64,000 nucleotides of DNA from Roseovarius confluentis (GCF_002917925.1 NZ_PPFE01000011.1:1-64000), one strand, 5' to 3'. Positions 8,299-16,245 are shown, counted from the first letter of the stretch. Numbers and translations: made by a program. The notes: generated by a model not told the origin, from the letters alone.

Positions 8299-9738
8299 TC
8301 AAGTTTTGGTCGTGCCGGGTTCGACACGGATGACGCCCATCATGCCCGCCGCCTGGTGTTCCAGAATGTGGCAATGGAACATCCAGTCACCGGGATTGTC
8401 CGCGGCGAAGGCGATCTCGACCCGTTCTTCGGGTGCCATCAGGACGGTGTCCTGCCATTCGCGATACCGAGTCGGTTGTCCGTTGCGGGCAATCACACGG
8501 AACGAATGCCCATGAAAATGGATCGGATGGTGCCAGGCGGTGCGATTATCCATCTCGAACATGTGCGACGTGCCCTGCGGCAGGACCAGCAAGGGGTCCA
8601 TCATATGACCCGTCGCGGCTTCTCCATTGATGAACCACATGTTGCCCTCGCGCATCTGGTCCATCATCGACCCCATGCCGCCGCCCATCATCATCTGCCC
8701 CATCATTCCGCCGTTGAAGACGATCCGGTGCCGCGCGGCCGACGCCATGACCGGTTCGGCCAGCGGGTTGGGCGGCAGCTCCATCGACCAATCCGGCACC
8801 GTGTCCCGCAGCCTGTCCGGCGCGTAGGCAAGATCAACCAGACGGTATTCAAGTCCCTCGTAGAAGGCATCGATGACGGTCACGGCATCTCCGGGCTTGC
8901 CGGTCAAGTCGATGACCAGATCGACACGCATCGCCGGGCCGATCACCACGACCCCGCCGTCAGGGGCATGGGGCGTCACGGGTTGACCGTCCAGCGCGAC
9001 CACGACGGGGGCAAGACCCCCGAAATCCAGCCCGAATATCCGCGCGTTCGCCGCGTTGACTAGCCGCAAGCGGATGCGCTCACCGGATTGCACCGAGATG
9101 CGTTCGGGGATCTGACCGTTGATGGTCACGGAATTGCCAATACGACCGCCGTGCATCGCGTCATGGCGGTTGCCGAAGTCATCCGCAATCTGTCCGTCCC
9201 GGGTCATGCGCCAGTCGTCCAACATCCAGGTCACGTCGCGATCGACGCGGATCGGGTCCGCCTCCTCCACGATCAGCGGCCCGTAAAGCCCGCGTCCGAC
9301 CTGTTCCGAACTGCGCTGGTGCGGGTGATACCAGAACGTGCCCGCATCCAGCGCATCGAATTCGTACAGGAATTCGCCATCGAAGGGGATCGGGTCCTGC
9401 GTGAGGAACGGCACCCCGTCCATCGCATTGGGCGTGCGGATGCCATGCCAGTGGATTGTGGTCCCTTCATCCAACCCATTTCGAGCCAGAACCCGCACGC
9501 GGTCGCCCTGCCGGACCCTGATTTCAGGACCGGGGACGGATCCGTCATAGCTCCAGACATTAGTCGGGCCGTATGGTGACGGGCGCAGGGCGGCCTGTCC
9601 GGATGCCGCGCGTAAGACAAATGGGTCCCCAGTTGGATCGGCCATCGCCATTCGTGCAGGTGACAGAGCGGATAGGGCTGTGAATGCAGCACCTGTGCGA
9701 AGCACGTGCCTTCGTGAAATCGGTCTGTGGAGGATCAT
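8299..9738 (-). CDS. Multicopper oxidase with Met-rich loop (CueO/CumA-like)
   Basis: 479 residues from MILHRPISRRHVLRTG, a Tat-type signal (RRHVLRT), so it is exported folded with copper. Copper motifs in order: TTIHWHGI, FWYHPHQRS, HHPIHFHGHSF and MFHCHILEHQAAGMM. Between domains lies a Met-rich stretch (GGMMGQMMMGGGMGSMMDQM), the feature that in CueO collects Cu(I). Likely role: oxidation of toxic Cu(I) in the periplasm. Second oxidase of the island; the partial one at the left edge is a different subfamily. Confidence 0.93.
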   Translation of the reverse strand: MILHRPISRRHVLRTGAAFTALSALSPARMAMADPTGDPFVLRAASGQAALRPSPYGPTNVWSYDGSVPGPEIRVRQGDRVRVLARNGLDEGTTIHWHGIRTPNAMDGVPFLTQDPIPFDGEFLYEFDALDAGTFWYHPHQRSSEQVGRGLYGPLIVEEADPIRVDRDVTWMLDDWRMTRDGQIADDFGNRHDAMHGGRIGNSVTINGQIPERISVQSGERIRLRLVNAANARIFGLDFGGLAPVVVALDGQPVTPHAPDGGVVVIGPAMRVDLVIDLTGKPGDAVTVIDAFYEGLEYRLVDLAYAPDRLRDTVPDWSMELPPNPLAEPVMASAARHRIVFNGGMMGQMMMGGGMGSMMDQMREGNMWFINGEAATGHMMDPLLVLPQGTSHMFEMDNRTAWHHPIHFHGHSFRVIARNGQPTRYREWQDTVLMAPEERVEIAFAADNPGDWMFHCHILEHQAAGMMGVIRVEPGTTKT

Positions 9739-9797
9739 CGCAATTGCCTTGATTTGAAAGGGTCGCACACAGCCAGCTTCGGCCAAGGCAACAATCA

Positions 9798-9818
9798 GGC
9801 CTCGCAGCAGGCGAGGCC
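9798..9818 (-). terminator. Hairpin between a small secreted-protein gene and the oxidase gene
   Basis: A perfect 8-bp stem (GGCCTCGC/GCGAGGCC) with a 5-base loop. There is no clear T-run, so it may attenuate or stabilise mRNA instead of stopping transcription. Confidence 0.45.
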
Positions 9819-9828
9819 GGTTTCAGGT

Positions 9829-10182
9829 TCAGACAGGCAGTTTGGGCGGGAATGGATCGAGTGAAGGATTGATGCCGAGCGGCATTAGAGGTTCGGCACC
9901 CCGGACGGCAATACCAAAGGGCATGGCGAGCTGCGCTAACGAAACCTTGGCGATGATGCCGGCCGTTCCACTGGAGCCGCAAGGAACAGGACACCCGCCC
10001 TCGCAGGGCACCGCGTCAGAAAATCCTGCGGGGACGCATCCGTAGCAAAGCTGATCTTGGCTCTCGGCGGTGTCTATCTGCGTAATGGCCGCGTCCGACA
10101 TACTGGCCGACACCCCATCCGGTGCAATCACGGCACCGAAGCTGAAAGCCAGAATCAAAATGAGGCGGAAAGCGCGGATCAT
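9829..10182 (-). CDS. Small exported Cys-rich protein under a CueR-type promoter
   Basis: 117 residues. The signal MIRAFRLILILAFSFGAV is followed by a short Cys cluster (CYGCVPAGF, CEGGCPVPCGSS) that could bind copper, and a proline-rich tail DPFPPKLPV. I choose the ATG at 10182: an upstream TTG would lie inside the -10 element of the promoter. That promoter puts the transcription start at or next to the A of the ATG, so the mRNA is probably leaderless. Family unknown to me; related in layout to the two other small exported proteins of this island. Confidence 0.7.
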   Translation of the reverse strand: MIRAFRLILILAFSFGAVIAPDGVSASMSDAAITQIDTAESQDQLCYGCVPAGFSDAVPCEGGCPVPCGSSGTAGIIAKVSLAQLAMPFGIAVRGAEPLMPLGINPSLDPFPPKLPV

Positions 10183-10188
10183 GCAATT

Positions 10189-10219
10189 CTTATGCAAGCT
10201 TCCAGTAGGGGGAAGTCAA
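10189..10219 (-). promoter_or_regulatory. CueR/MerR-type copper promoter
   Basis: On the minus strand: TTGACT, a 19-bp spacer, then CATAAG. The overlong 19-bp spacer contains the dyad CTTCCCCCTACTGGAAG, nearly the same as the E. coli copA operator (CTTCCCCTTGCTGGAAG as I recall it). The over-spaced promoter with the dyad between -35 and -10 is the hallmark of MerR-family activation. No cueR gene is in the window. Confidence 0.85.
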
Positions 10220-10343
10220 GAACTATCCTGTAACATCGGCGTGACATTGGTACTCGCCGATTGGCCAACGAATGCCGGCGGATGGTTTCAGAGGAAAATT
10301 CGAGGCGAGACTGCATATTTACCCAAGGTCTGTTTCGAAGCCA

Positions 10344-10377
10344 GCAGCCATCCGCTTACTTTCATGCGGATGGCTGC
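10344..10377 (-). terminator. Strong hairpin after the anchor-protein gene
   Basis: A perfect 12-bp stem (GCAGCCATCCGC/GCGGATGGCTGC) with a 10-base loop, 7 bp beyond the stop of the minus-strand gene at 10385. No T-run follows on either strand, so it may protect the mRNA 3' end or terminate with Rho. Confidence 0.55.
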
Positions 10378-10384
10378 CCTTGTG

Positions 10385-11008
10385 TCAACTTGCGTCTTTG
10401 AATTTGGTGTATTCGCCGCGCACCTGGATCGTCACGGTCGCGGGCTCGCTGTCTCGATTTCGCCAGAACCAGCCGTGTTCGCCGTCGAATGCCGCAATGA
10501 TCTCGCCCTCGTCGCCCGTCGAACCGCGGCCCTTTTCATAGGTCACCGAATTGCCGCCGCCGTGGCCGTGCATGTCGAAATTCACCCGACCGCCTTCGAC
10601 CAGCATCCGGTATTCCACCGTTTGGCACTCTTCCATGACCAGCTTCCACTCGGCACTGTCACCGGGTGCCAGCGTGAAGGTGGTTTCGTCGCGCCAGATC
10701 TCGGCTTCCTGCGCGTGGGCTGTGCCGACAAAGAGCCCGAAGATGTCGTTCATCAGGCTTGACTGCTCCTCAGCTTCAAGCTCTAACAGCCTGTCGGCCT
10801 CGGCCTCTTCCCCGAGCTGGGTTTTGATCTCTCCCATTTCGGCCAGACCGATCGCGCCGCCGATCCCGGTCGGGTCGATGCCGTATTCGGCGGGCAGGAC
10901 GACGGTGACGAGGATCACGACCGCCGAGACCGCCGCGATGACGGTGGAGCGGATCAGTTGAGCAGAGCTTGGAAGCTCGTCGAGGCTGGGTTTTTCTGCG
11001 TTGAACAT
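10385..11008 (-). CDS. Transmembrane anchor protein paired with HupE-like permease
   Basis: 207 residues. One N-terminal helix (about 20-40), an acidic linker (GEEAEADRLLELEAEEQ), then a beta-rich periplasmic domain (about 98-200) with YRMLVEGGRVNFDMHGHGGG and a WFWRN segment. Proteins of this type, named transmembrane anchor proteins in annotations, sit next to HupE/UreJ-like permeases. The HGHGG loop and acidic linker may handle metal. It follows the HupE-like gene by 12 bp on the same strand. Confidence 0.75.
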   Translation of the reverse strand: MFNAEKPSLDELPSSAQLIRSTVIAAVSAVVILVTVVLPAEYGIDPTGIGGAIGLAEMGEIKTQLGEEAEADRLLELEAEEQSSLMNDIFGLFVGTAHAQEAEIWRDETTFTLAPGDSAEWKLVMEECQTVEYRMLVEGGRVNFDMHGHGGGNSVTYEKGRGSTGDEGEIIAAFDGEHGWFWRNRDSEPATVTIQVRGEYTKFKDAS

Positions 11009-11020
11009 CTGTTTGTCTCC

Positions 11021-11748
11021 TTATGCGGCCTCGAAATAGCCGGTGATTTGCAGTCCCATGAGGATGAATCCCATGGACATCATGACGACGTTGGCGGTGT
11101 AGGCCTGGCGGAAGAAGTTCGGGGACTTCCGCCAGTAGCCCATGACGATGAGGATCACGGCGAGCGCCATGATCTGGCCGAGCTCGACACCGACGTTGAA
11201 GGCCAGAAGATTGGCCAGCAGTCCGTCCGAAGCGATCTCGTAGTTGAGAATCTTGGTGGCGAGGCCGGTGCCGTGAAAGAAGCCGAAAATCAGCGTCGCG
11301 GCCTTGGTGTTGGGCTGGAACCCGAACCAGCGCTGGTAAGCCCCCAGATTGTCGAGCGCCTTGTAGACGACCGAGAGGCCGATGATGGCGTCAATGATGT
11401 AGGCGTTGATGCCCCACCCGAACCAGACACCGGCGAGCATCGTGGTCGAGTGCCCGAGGGCGAAGAGGCTCACGTAGATGCCGACGTCCTTCATCCTGTA
11501 GAGGAAGAAGACGACGCCGAACAAGAACAGGATGTGATCGTAGCCGGTCACCATGTGTTTGGCACCGAGATACATGAAGGGGATGATGTTTACCCCCAGA
11601 TTTCCTGGATATAGCCTGCGTCACCTTCGGTCACGGCATGGGCAAGTGCTTGTCCCGCATTCAGAATGAGCGCTGACAGCATAATGGAGGACAGGATCAC
11701 GGTCCGGCGAATGCCGAGATCGGTCGAGCCCCGATGGACTGTAGTCAT
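11021..11748 (-). pseudogene. HupE/UreJ-like metal permease, frameshifted
   Basis: The intact C-terminal 184 codons contain the HupE-type segments GAKHMVTGYDHILFLFG, LGHSTTML, FGFFHGTGLATK and NVGVELGQIMALA. Upstream, another frame starts at ATG 11748 and encodes a signal/first helix and AHAVTEGDAGYIQEIWG, exactly the expected N-terminal part, but stops at TAA inside a run of five Gs (11593-11597). A sixth G would join the frames to give GVNIIPFMYLGAKH. So there is one single-base deletion in a homopolymer, a true frameshift or a sequencing error. Substrate could be nickel, cobalt or copper. Confidence 0.85.
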
Positions 11749-11806
11749 GGATTTAACTCCGCATATGTGTTGATGATCGAATGCAACGCGCCGATGGCGC
11801 GGCCGA

Positions 11807-12166
11807 TCAGACGCGCGGAGGGCGTTCGATCTGGTTTATCCGTAACGTGTTCGACGTGGCCGAACTCAGCCGCCATGCGGTTCTGTAGATATCAAGCGGC
11901 TGCGACGACAGATCGAGACCGGGCACGACCGCTTGACTGTGATCGTGATCGATACTGTCATGGCTATGGCCGTGCATGGCCCAGAGAATATCTTCTTCGA
12001 AACCATGTGAATGACCATGTTCCGCGATCATTTCCGAATGCTCTTGGATCACATCGAGGACATTAGGTACATGAGAGGTCGTGGGTAGCACTGACCAGAC
12101 CAGCAGGGCCATGCAGAGAAGTGTGGCGAAGGCGGCTTGTCCGATTGTCCGTAAGGTTGTCATCAT
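11807..12166 (-). CDS. Small exported His-rich protein ending RPPRV
   Basis: 119 residues from MMTTLRTIGQAAF, chosen because AGGCAGAG lies just upstream; the earlier in-frame ATG gives a very basic, non-signal N-terminus. One hydrophobic signal or anchor segment is followed by His-rich motifs (EHGHSHGFEED, MHGHSHDSIDHDH) and the C-terminal RPPRV shared with the protein at 2745-3143. Probably binds Ni, Co or Cu in the periplasm. It precedes the HupE-like gene by 58 bp and has a CsoR/RcnR-type operator upstream. Confidence 0.75.
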   Translation of the reverse strand: MMTTLRTIGQAAFATLLCMALLVWSVLPTTSHVPNVLDVIQEHSEMIAEHGHSHGFEEDILWAMHGHSHDSIDHDHSQAVVPGLDLSSQPLDIYRTAWRLSSATSNTLRINQIERPPRV

Positions 12167-12230
12167 CTCTGCCTGCCTGCCTGCCTGCCCGCTCGTCGCT
12201 CGCGTGGTGCGTCGCGGCACCATCTTGTTC

Positions 12231-12249
12231 TATCCCCCAGGGGAGGATA
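12231..12249 (-). promoter_or_regulatory. CsoR/RcnR-type operator upstream of the His-rich/HupE operon
   Basis: TATCCCCCAGGGGAGGATA, symmetric at 14 of 19 positions, with the C-run/G-run core flanked by TA that CsoR, RcnR and DmeR operators share. It lies 65 bp before the start codon. No gene for a CsoR-family regulator is in the window. Confidence 0.5.
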
Positions 12250-12294
12250 AGCCTTCCTTATGAGAAATCCCCCGGTTCATGCAACCCATCCCGC

Positions 12295-12363
12295 TGTCAC
12301 AGTACCCTAATAAATCAGATTCTGCGGATTCAGGGCATTTTGGAGCACTTTTGTACCCTTAAT
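12295..12363. repeat. Possible terminal end of a Tn7/Tn402-like transposon
   Basis: A TGTCAC terminus is followed by AGTACCCTAATAAATC and, 51 bp on, TGTACCCTTAATTGC, two related copies of GTACCC(T)TAAT such as a transposase would bind. Elements with TniQ begin with TGTCA. It lies just past the 3' end of tniQ, the expected place. The partner end was not found. Confidence 0.4.
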
Positions 12364-12389
12364 TGCAATATATCCACAGGCTCCGCGCC

Positions 12390-13325
12390 TCAGGATTTGA
12401 CACCAACTGAGCCTTTCCAGATTGCATCGGCGCGCGTCAGAAGCGCTTGGCGATTTGCGTCTGCTCCAAGCTCGGATATGGCCTGACGAGCTGCCTGCAG
12501 AGCGCTCTCGGATGCACTTGGGCGGCTCGTTCCATGCGTTTTCTGCCCGGTCGGATGCTCTGATTCCCACCGCCCCGGAAGCCGCTGGCCGAGGTCTCGC
12601 GACAACCCACGGGCCCGCTCAATCACCCGACGATGTTGAGGAAAGGCGCGACGCAACTCAAGGACCATCCGTTCATTTCCACGTAGAATGATGGCAGCAC
12701 CCAAAATGGGACGAGTCACGCTTATACCGATCCCGGCAAGCGCCATTAACCTTTCGCGCTCACTCCCCGAAGTGGGCGCCCAAAGATGCCCGATCTCCAT
12801 CACTGCCATGAGATGCAAGGTCAAATCCACCCGGCGCAACCGCGCGAGATTGTTCATAGCGACAGCCGTCTTAAGAGCTTTCGCGCCGCCTAAAGCTCGA
12901 GCCCGAAGTCTGCCTGACACATCTTTGGCTGGATACTTGGTTGCCAGAGACTCACCGCAGGTTTCGCAGATCATCGACCATGCAAAGCGCCAATGACGAA
13001 GAGTGAGACCGGGCGTATGCTCCGCGCACCCCGGGCAATGCTGGAAGTCATGCTGCGACACGATACGCAGCGAATGATGCGTCGCGTCCGGAAGGCACAT
13101 GGCGGCGATTTCATCCGGGGACCGCTGAACCGCACCGCATAGCCTGGCCCAGTTCACCGCCCGCAGGTCGTTCGCACATTCCGGCACCCTGCCCTGCCCC
13201 AAACCCAGATAACCACAAAGCTCTTCAACCGAACAATGATTGGCTTTCGCCAGTCGCCCGATCCAGCTGGACAGAAGCTCATCGCGCGCCGGCGGTGGCC
13301 GGAACGGTAACGGTCTGACGGTCAT
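12390..13325 (-). CDS. TniQ family transposition protein
   Basis: 311 residues. It opens LPFRPPPARDELLSSWIGRLA, the typical TniQ start, and has the zinc-binding pattern CPGCAEHTP followed by HWRFAWSMICETCGE. TniQ/TnsD proteins select the target site for Tn402- and Tn7-like transposons. It should follow tniA and tniB; instead an IS21 element begins 2 bp before its start codon, so the rest of the element has been lost or moved. The start codon ATG is intact. Confidence 0.85.
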   Translation of the reverse strand: MTVRPLPFRPPPARDELLSSWIGRLAKANHCSVEELCGYLGLGQGRVPECANDLRAVNWARLCGAVQRSPDEIAAMCLPDATHHSLRIVSQHDFQHCPGCAEHTPGLTLRHWRFAWSMICETCGESLATKYPAKDVSGRLRARALGGAKALKTAVAMNNLARLRRVDLTLHLMAVMEIGHLWAPTSGSERERLMALAGIGISVTRPILGAAIILRGNERMVLELRRAFPQHRRVIERARGLSRDLGQRLPGRWESEHPTGQKTHGTSRPSASESALQAARQAISELGADANRQALLTRADAIWKGSVGVKS

Positions 13326-13326
13326 C

Positions 13327-13361
13327 TGTCAACGGCGGAGTAAAAACCGGCCACGCGGCGG
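13327..13361. repeat. IS21 left terminal inverted repeat
   Basis: Matches the inverted right end at 15798-15836 over most of the first 28 positions. The match is not perfect, and the outer TGTCA and TGAGA differ. Confidence 0.8.
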
Positions 13362-13472
13362 TGTAAAACCAGGCCAGTGGCAGGGTGCCAAGCGCCATGG
13401 CGCGCGCGCTCTCCAGATAGCTGGCGCGTGCCATGGCGCATTGGTCCGCAGGGCCAATTCTGTGACGGTTGA

Positions 13473-14234
13473 TCAGGTGCCGGCTTCTTTCCGGGCGCGG
13501 CTTTGGGCAAGTCTGTAACTCTCACCGTTCATTTCGAGGATGCTGACGTGATGGGTCAGGCGGTCGAGGAGAGCGCCGGTCAGCCGTTCGGTGCCGAAGA
13601 TTTCGGTCCATTCGTCGAACGGCAGGTTGCTGGTGATCAGCGTGGCGCCGCGCTCATAGCGCTGCGAGATCAGCTCGAACAAGAGCTCCGCACCGGTCTT
13701 GGAGAGCGGCACGAAGCCCAGCTCGTCAATGATGAGCAGCTTGACGCTGGCCAACTGCTTTTGCAGCCGCAGCAGGCGACGTTCGTCGCGGGCCTCCATC
13801 AGTTCACTGACCAGCGTGGCGGCGGTGATGAAGCGGACGGGCAACCCCTTCTGGCAGGCCTCCAGCCCGAGGCCGAGAGCAACATGGGTCTTGCCCGTGC
13901 CGCTCGGGCCAAGGGCGATGACGTTCTCCCGCCGCTCGATCCAGTCGCAGCGGGCAAGTTCCAGCACCTGCATTTTGTTCAGCTTGGGGATCGCCTTGAA
14001 GTCGAAGCTGTCGAGGCTCTTGGTGGCCGGGAACTTCGCCGCCTTGATGCGCCGCTCGATCATCCGCCGCTCCCGGTCGATCAGTTCCAACTCGACCAGG
14101 CGGGTCAGGAACTGGACGTGGTCCTGACCTTCGGCGGCGCATTGTCGGGCGAGCTTGTCGTATTCCCGCAGGAAGGTCGGCAGCTTCAGCGTCTTCAGAT
14201 GATCCGCGAGCAGGATCTTCGGGGCGTCACTCAT
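13473..14234 (-). CDS. istB: IS21 transposition helper ATPase IstB
   Basis: 253 residues, full length. AAA ATPase with Walker A ALGPSGTGKTHVALGLG and Walker B LLIIDELGF, then GATLITSNLPFDEW, all IstB signatures. IstB assembles on DNA and stimulates the IstA transposase. The ATG overlaps the istA stop (ATGA), the normal coupling in this family. Confidence 0.96.
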   Translation of the reverse strand: MSDAPKILLADHLKTLKLPTFLREYDKLARQCAAEGQDHVQFLTRLVELELIDRERRMIERRIKAAKFPATKSLDSFDFKAIPKLNKMQVLELARCDWIERRENVIALGPSGTGKTHVALGLGLEACQKGLPVRFITAATLVSELMEARDERRLLRLQKQLASVKLLIIDELGFVPLSKTGAELLFELISQRYERGATLITSNLPFDEWTEIFGTERLTGALLDRLTHHVSILEMNGESYRLAQSRARKEAGT

Positions 14235-15718
14235 TCCGCCGCCTCCGACGTCAGGGCCATGTAGCTGGCGACCGAGGTCGTCTCGACATGCGCGCGTGGC
14301 AGGTAGGGGTAGACGTCGAGGTCGAGCTTCGGCGGCCGCTTCTCGACGTGACAGAGCACGAGGTGCTTGACCGCATCAAAGCCGACCGCCCCCAATTGCA
14401 GGGCCCTCTTCACCGCGGCGTGGAGGTCATCGATGCCGAAGGTCTCGAGCAGGCGCAGAACCTGAACATACTCGCGGCGCCCGGCCTTTTTCATTCGCGC
14501 TTCCATCAGGCGGCGCAGGGTCGCGAACTCAGACGGCAGGTCCCATTCAGCCAGGGGCGCCGCCTGGTCCAGAGCGTTGATCTTTTGCTCGATGAGCGGA
14601 AGGTAATGCACCGGATCAAAGACCATGTCCTCACGGTCGTGGCAGCGGGGATGGCGTGCGATCACCTCGCCATCGCAGCCGATCACAACCACGTCGACAT
14701 AGCCCCTGATCCAGACGTCACGGTGGCCGTAGGCGACCGGCACCGAGTAATCATTGGTCTTGTAGCGCACCAGCGCCTGGGAGCTGACCCGTCCGGTCGC
14801 CTGATCACAGGCATCGAACGGCGCCGCGGGGAGTTCGGACATCGCCGCCAGATCCCGCGCGAGCCGGTCTCCGATGGTCTCGGATTGCCCCCGCAGGACA
14901 TCCGACTGGCGTTTTCGGCACTGCTCCTCCAGATCGACGTTGAACGCCTCCCAAGAAGCAAACCGCGGGATCGGCACCATGAAGTTGCGCCGGGAATAGC
15001 CGACCAGGCCCTCCGCGTTGCCCTTGTCGTTGCCTTTGCCGGGACGGCCGTATCGATCACGGAACAGGTAATGTGACAGGAACCCGCTGAAGAGCGTCGC
15101 CCGCTTGCGCGTTCCGTCCGGCAGGATCTTCGCAACCAAGCAGCGGTCGTTGTCGTACAGGATCGAGATCGGCACCTTGCCGAAGAAGGCAAAGGCGTGG
15201 ATATGGCCATCGACCCAAGCCTCGGCGGTGGCCGCCGGATAGGCTCGCACGAAGCAGCCATCGCTGTGCGGCAGATCCATAACGAAGAAGTGTGCCTTCT
15301 GCTCAACACCGTCGACGACAACCACCGCCTCGCCGAAGTCGGCCTGGGCGTGCCCGGGCGGATGCGCCAGCGGCACGAACATCTCGCGGCCGCGCCGTTC
15401 GCGCTGACGCATGTAATCCTTCACGATCGTGTAGCCGCCGGTGAACCCGTGCTCTTCGCGGAGCCGCTCGAACACACGCTTCGCCGTGTGGCGCTGCTTG
15501 CGATGGATCTCCCGATCGCTGTCCAGCCAACCGTCTATGATGCCGGTGAAGGCATCCAGATTTGGTCGTTTGACCGGTGCCGTTCGTCGATATCCAGGCG
15601 GAACCGAAAACGCCATCATCTTGGCTACGCTGTCGCGCGAGATGTTGAAATGCCGCGCCGCTTCTCGCTGGCTCATGCCCTCAGCACAGGCCAGCCGAAC
15701 TTTCCGATACAAATCCAC
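14231..15718 (-). CDS. istA: IS21 DDE transposase IstA
   Basis: 495 residues, full length. An N-terminal HTH (GMSQREAARHFNISRDSVAKM) is followed by the integrase catalytic core with acidic residues in QADFGEAVVVVDG, SILYDNDRC and NAEGLVGYSRRNFM, then a C-terminal DNA-binding domain. Starts at GTG. No disruption seen, so the element may still be active. Confidence 0.95.
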   Translation of the reverse strand: MDLYRKVRLACAEGMSQREAARHFNISRDSVAKMMAFSVPPGYRRTAPVKRPNLDAFTGIIDGWLDSDREIHRKQRHTAKRVFERLREEHGFTGGYTIVKDYMRQRERRGREMFVPLAHPPGHAQADFGEAVVVVDGVEQKAHFFVMDLPHSDGCFVRAYPAATAEAWVDGHIHAFAFFGKVPISILYDNDRCLVAKILPDGTRKRATLFSGFLSHYLFRDRYGRPGKGNDKGNAEGLVGYSRRNFMVPIPRFASWEAFNVDLEEQCRKRQSDVLRGQSETIGDRLARDLAAMSELPAAPFDACDQATGRVSSQALVRYKTNDYSVPVAYGHRDVWIRGYVDVVVIGCDGEVIARHPRCHDREDMVFDPVHYLPLIEQKINALDQAAPLAEWDLPSEFATLRRLMEARMKKAGRREYVQVLRLLETFGIDDLHAAVKRALQLGAVGFDAVKHLVLCHVEKRPPKLDLDVYPYLPRAHVETTSVASYMALTSEAAE

Positions 15719-15792
15719 GGTGAAAATCCTCCCGCCCTCCCTGTCGCCAGAAAGGGTAAAGGTGGCCGACTTTTACGCCGCCCGCAGCAGGC

Positions 15793-16245
15793 TCATCCCG
15801 CCGCTACCGTGGCCGACTTTCGCACCGCCGTTCTCATTTCAGCCCACTCTTGCGATGCAAGGTATTCAGCATGAGATCTTTGGAAGTATGACTTGCCCTT
15901 CGAACTACCCCGCCACCGGCTCTCTTGGAGCTTGACATAACGGCGACGGATTGAGTCCCAACTTCCCTTGCGCTTTGCCTCGTAAGCCGGGTTTTGCGCA
16001 GTGTCTATTTCTGGCAGTAGATCAGTCTCGGGTGTGCGTTTGACGGGGTTTCCAATCAACAGGCCGCAGTCGAGGCACTGATTTTTGACAATTGGTCCGC
16101 CGCCCTTATTGAAGCCACGGCGGAGTTCAATATGCTCGTGTCGGCACTCGGTTGCGCTCAGAGCGCTCACCTCCTTTGCATAGCGCTCTGCAAGGTCGCT
16201 ATCCAATGGTACTCGTTGGCCGGTGTCAGGGTCGGTAATCGCCAT
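15793..16245 (-). pseudogene. HNH endonuclease truncated by IS21
   Basis: The 137 native codons run through two zinc-type pairs (a Cys-His pair near residue 35, CLDC near 58) to HAEYLASQEWAEM, the helix that in HNH nucleases leads directly into the catalytic Cys/His core. There IS21 begins: the last 13 codons, RTAVRKSATVAAG, are IS end sequence. The HNH core is missing, and is not on the other side of the IS. The gene follows dut by 134 bp on the same strand, so it was probably the last gene of the defence operon. Confidence 0.75.
15798..15836. repeat. IS21 right terminal inverted repeat
   Basis: Inverted it reads TGAGAACGGCGGTGCGAAAG then TCGGCCACGG. It lies inside the end of the HNH gene and supplies that gene's last 13 codons and stop. 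Confidence 0.8.

Larger units (their letters stand above)
13327..15836 (-). mobile_element. IS21-family insertion sequence, complete
   Basis: About 2.5 kb with istA and istB in the usual overlapping order and related ends: TGTCAACGGCGGAGTAAAAA on the left and, inverted, TGAGAACGGCGGTGCGAAAG on the right, each followed by CGGCCACG. Internal copies of the end (GGCGGTGTAAAACCAGGCCA and GGCGGCGTAAAAGTCGGCCA) occur just inside both termini, as is usual in IS21. The bases outside the two ends do not match, so no target duplication remains. Confidence 0.9.

Noticed and set aside
12170..12187. CTGC tetranucleotide run in front of the His-rich gene
   Set aside because: Four or so units only; it lies across the possible upstream start codons, but a phase-variation role would need more units and evidence of length change.
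13317..15846. Target-site duplication around IS21
   Set aside because: Left flank ends GTCATC and right flank starts TTTCAG; they do not match. The flanks appear to come from different loci after a deletion.
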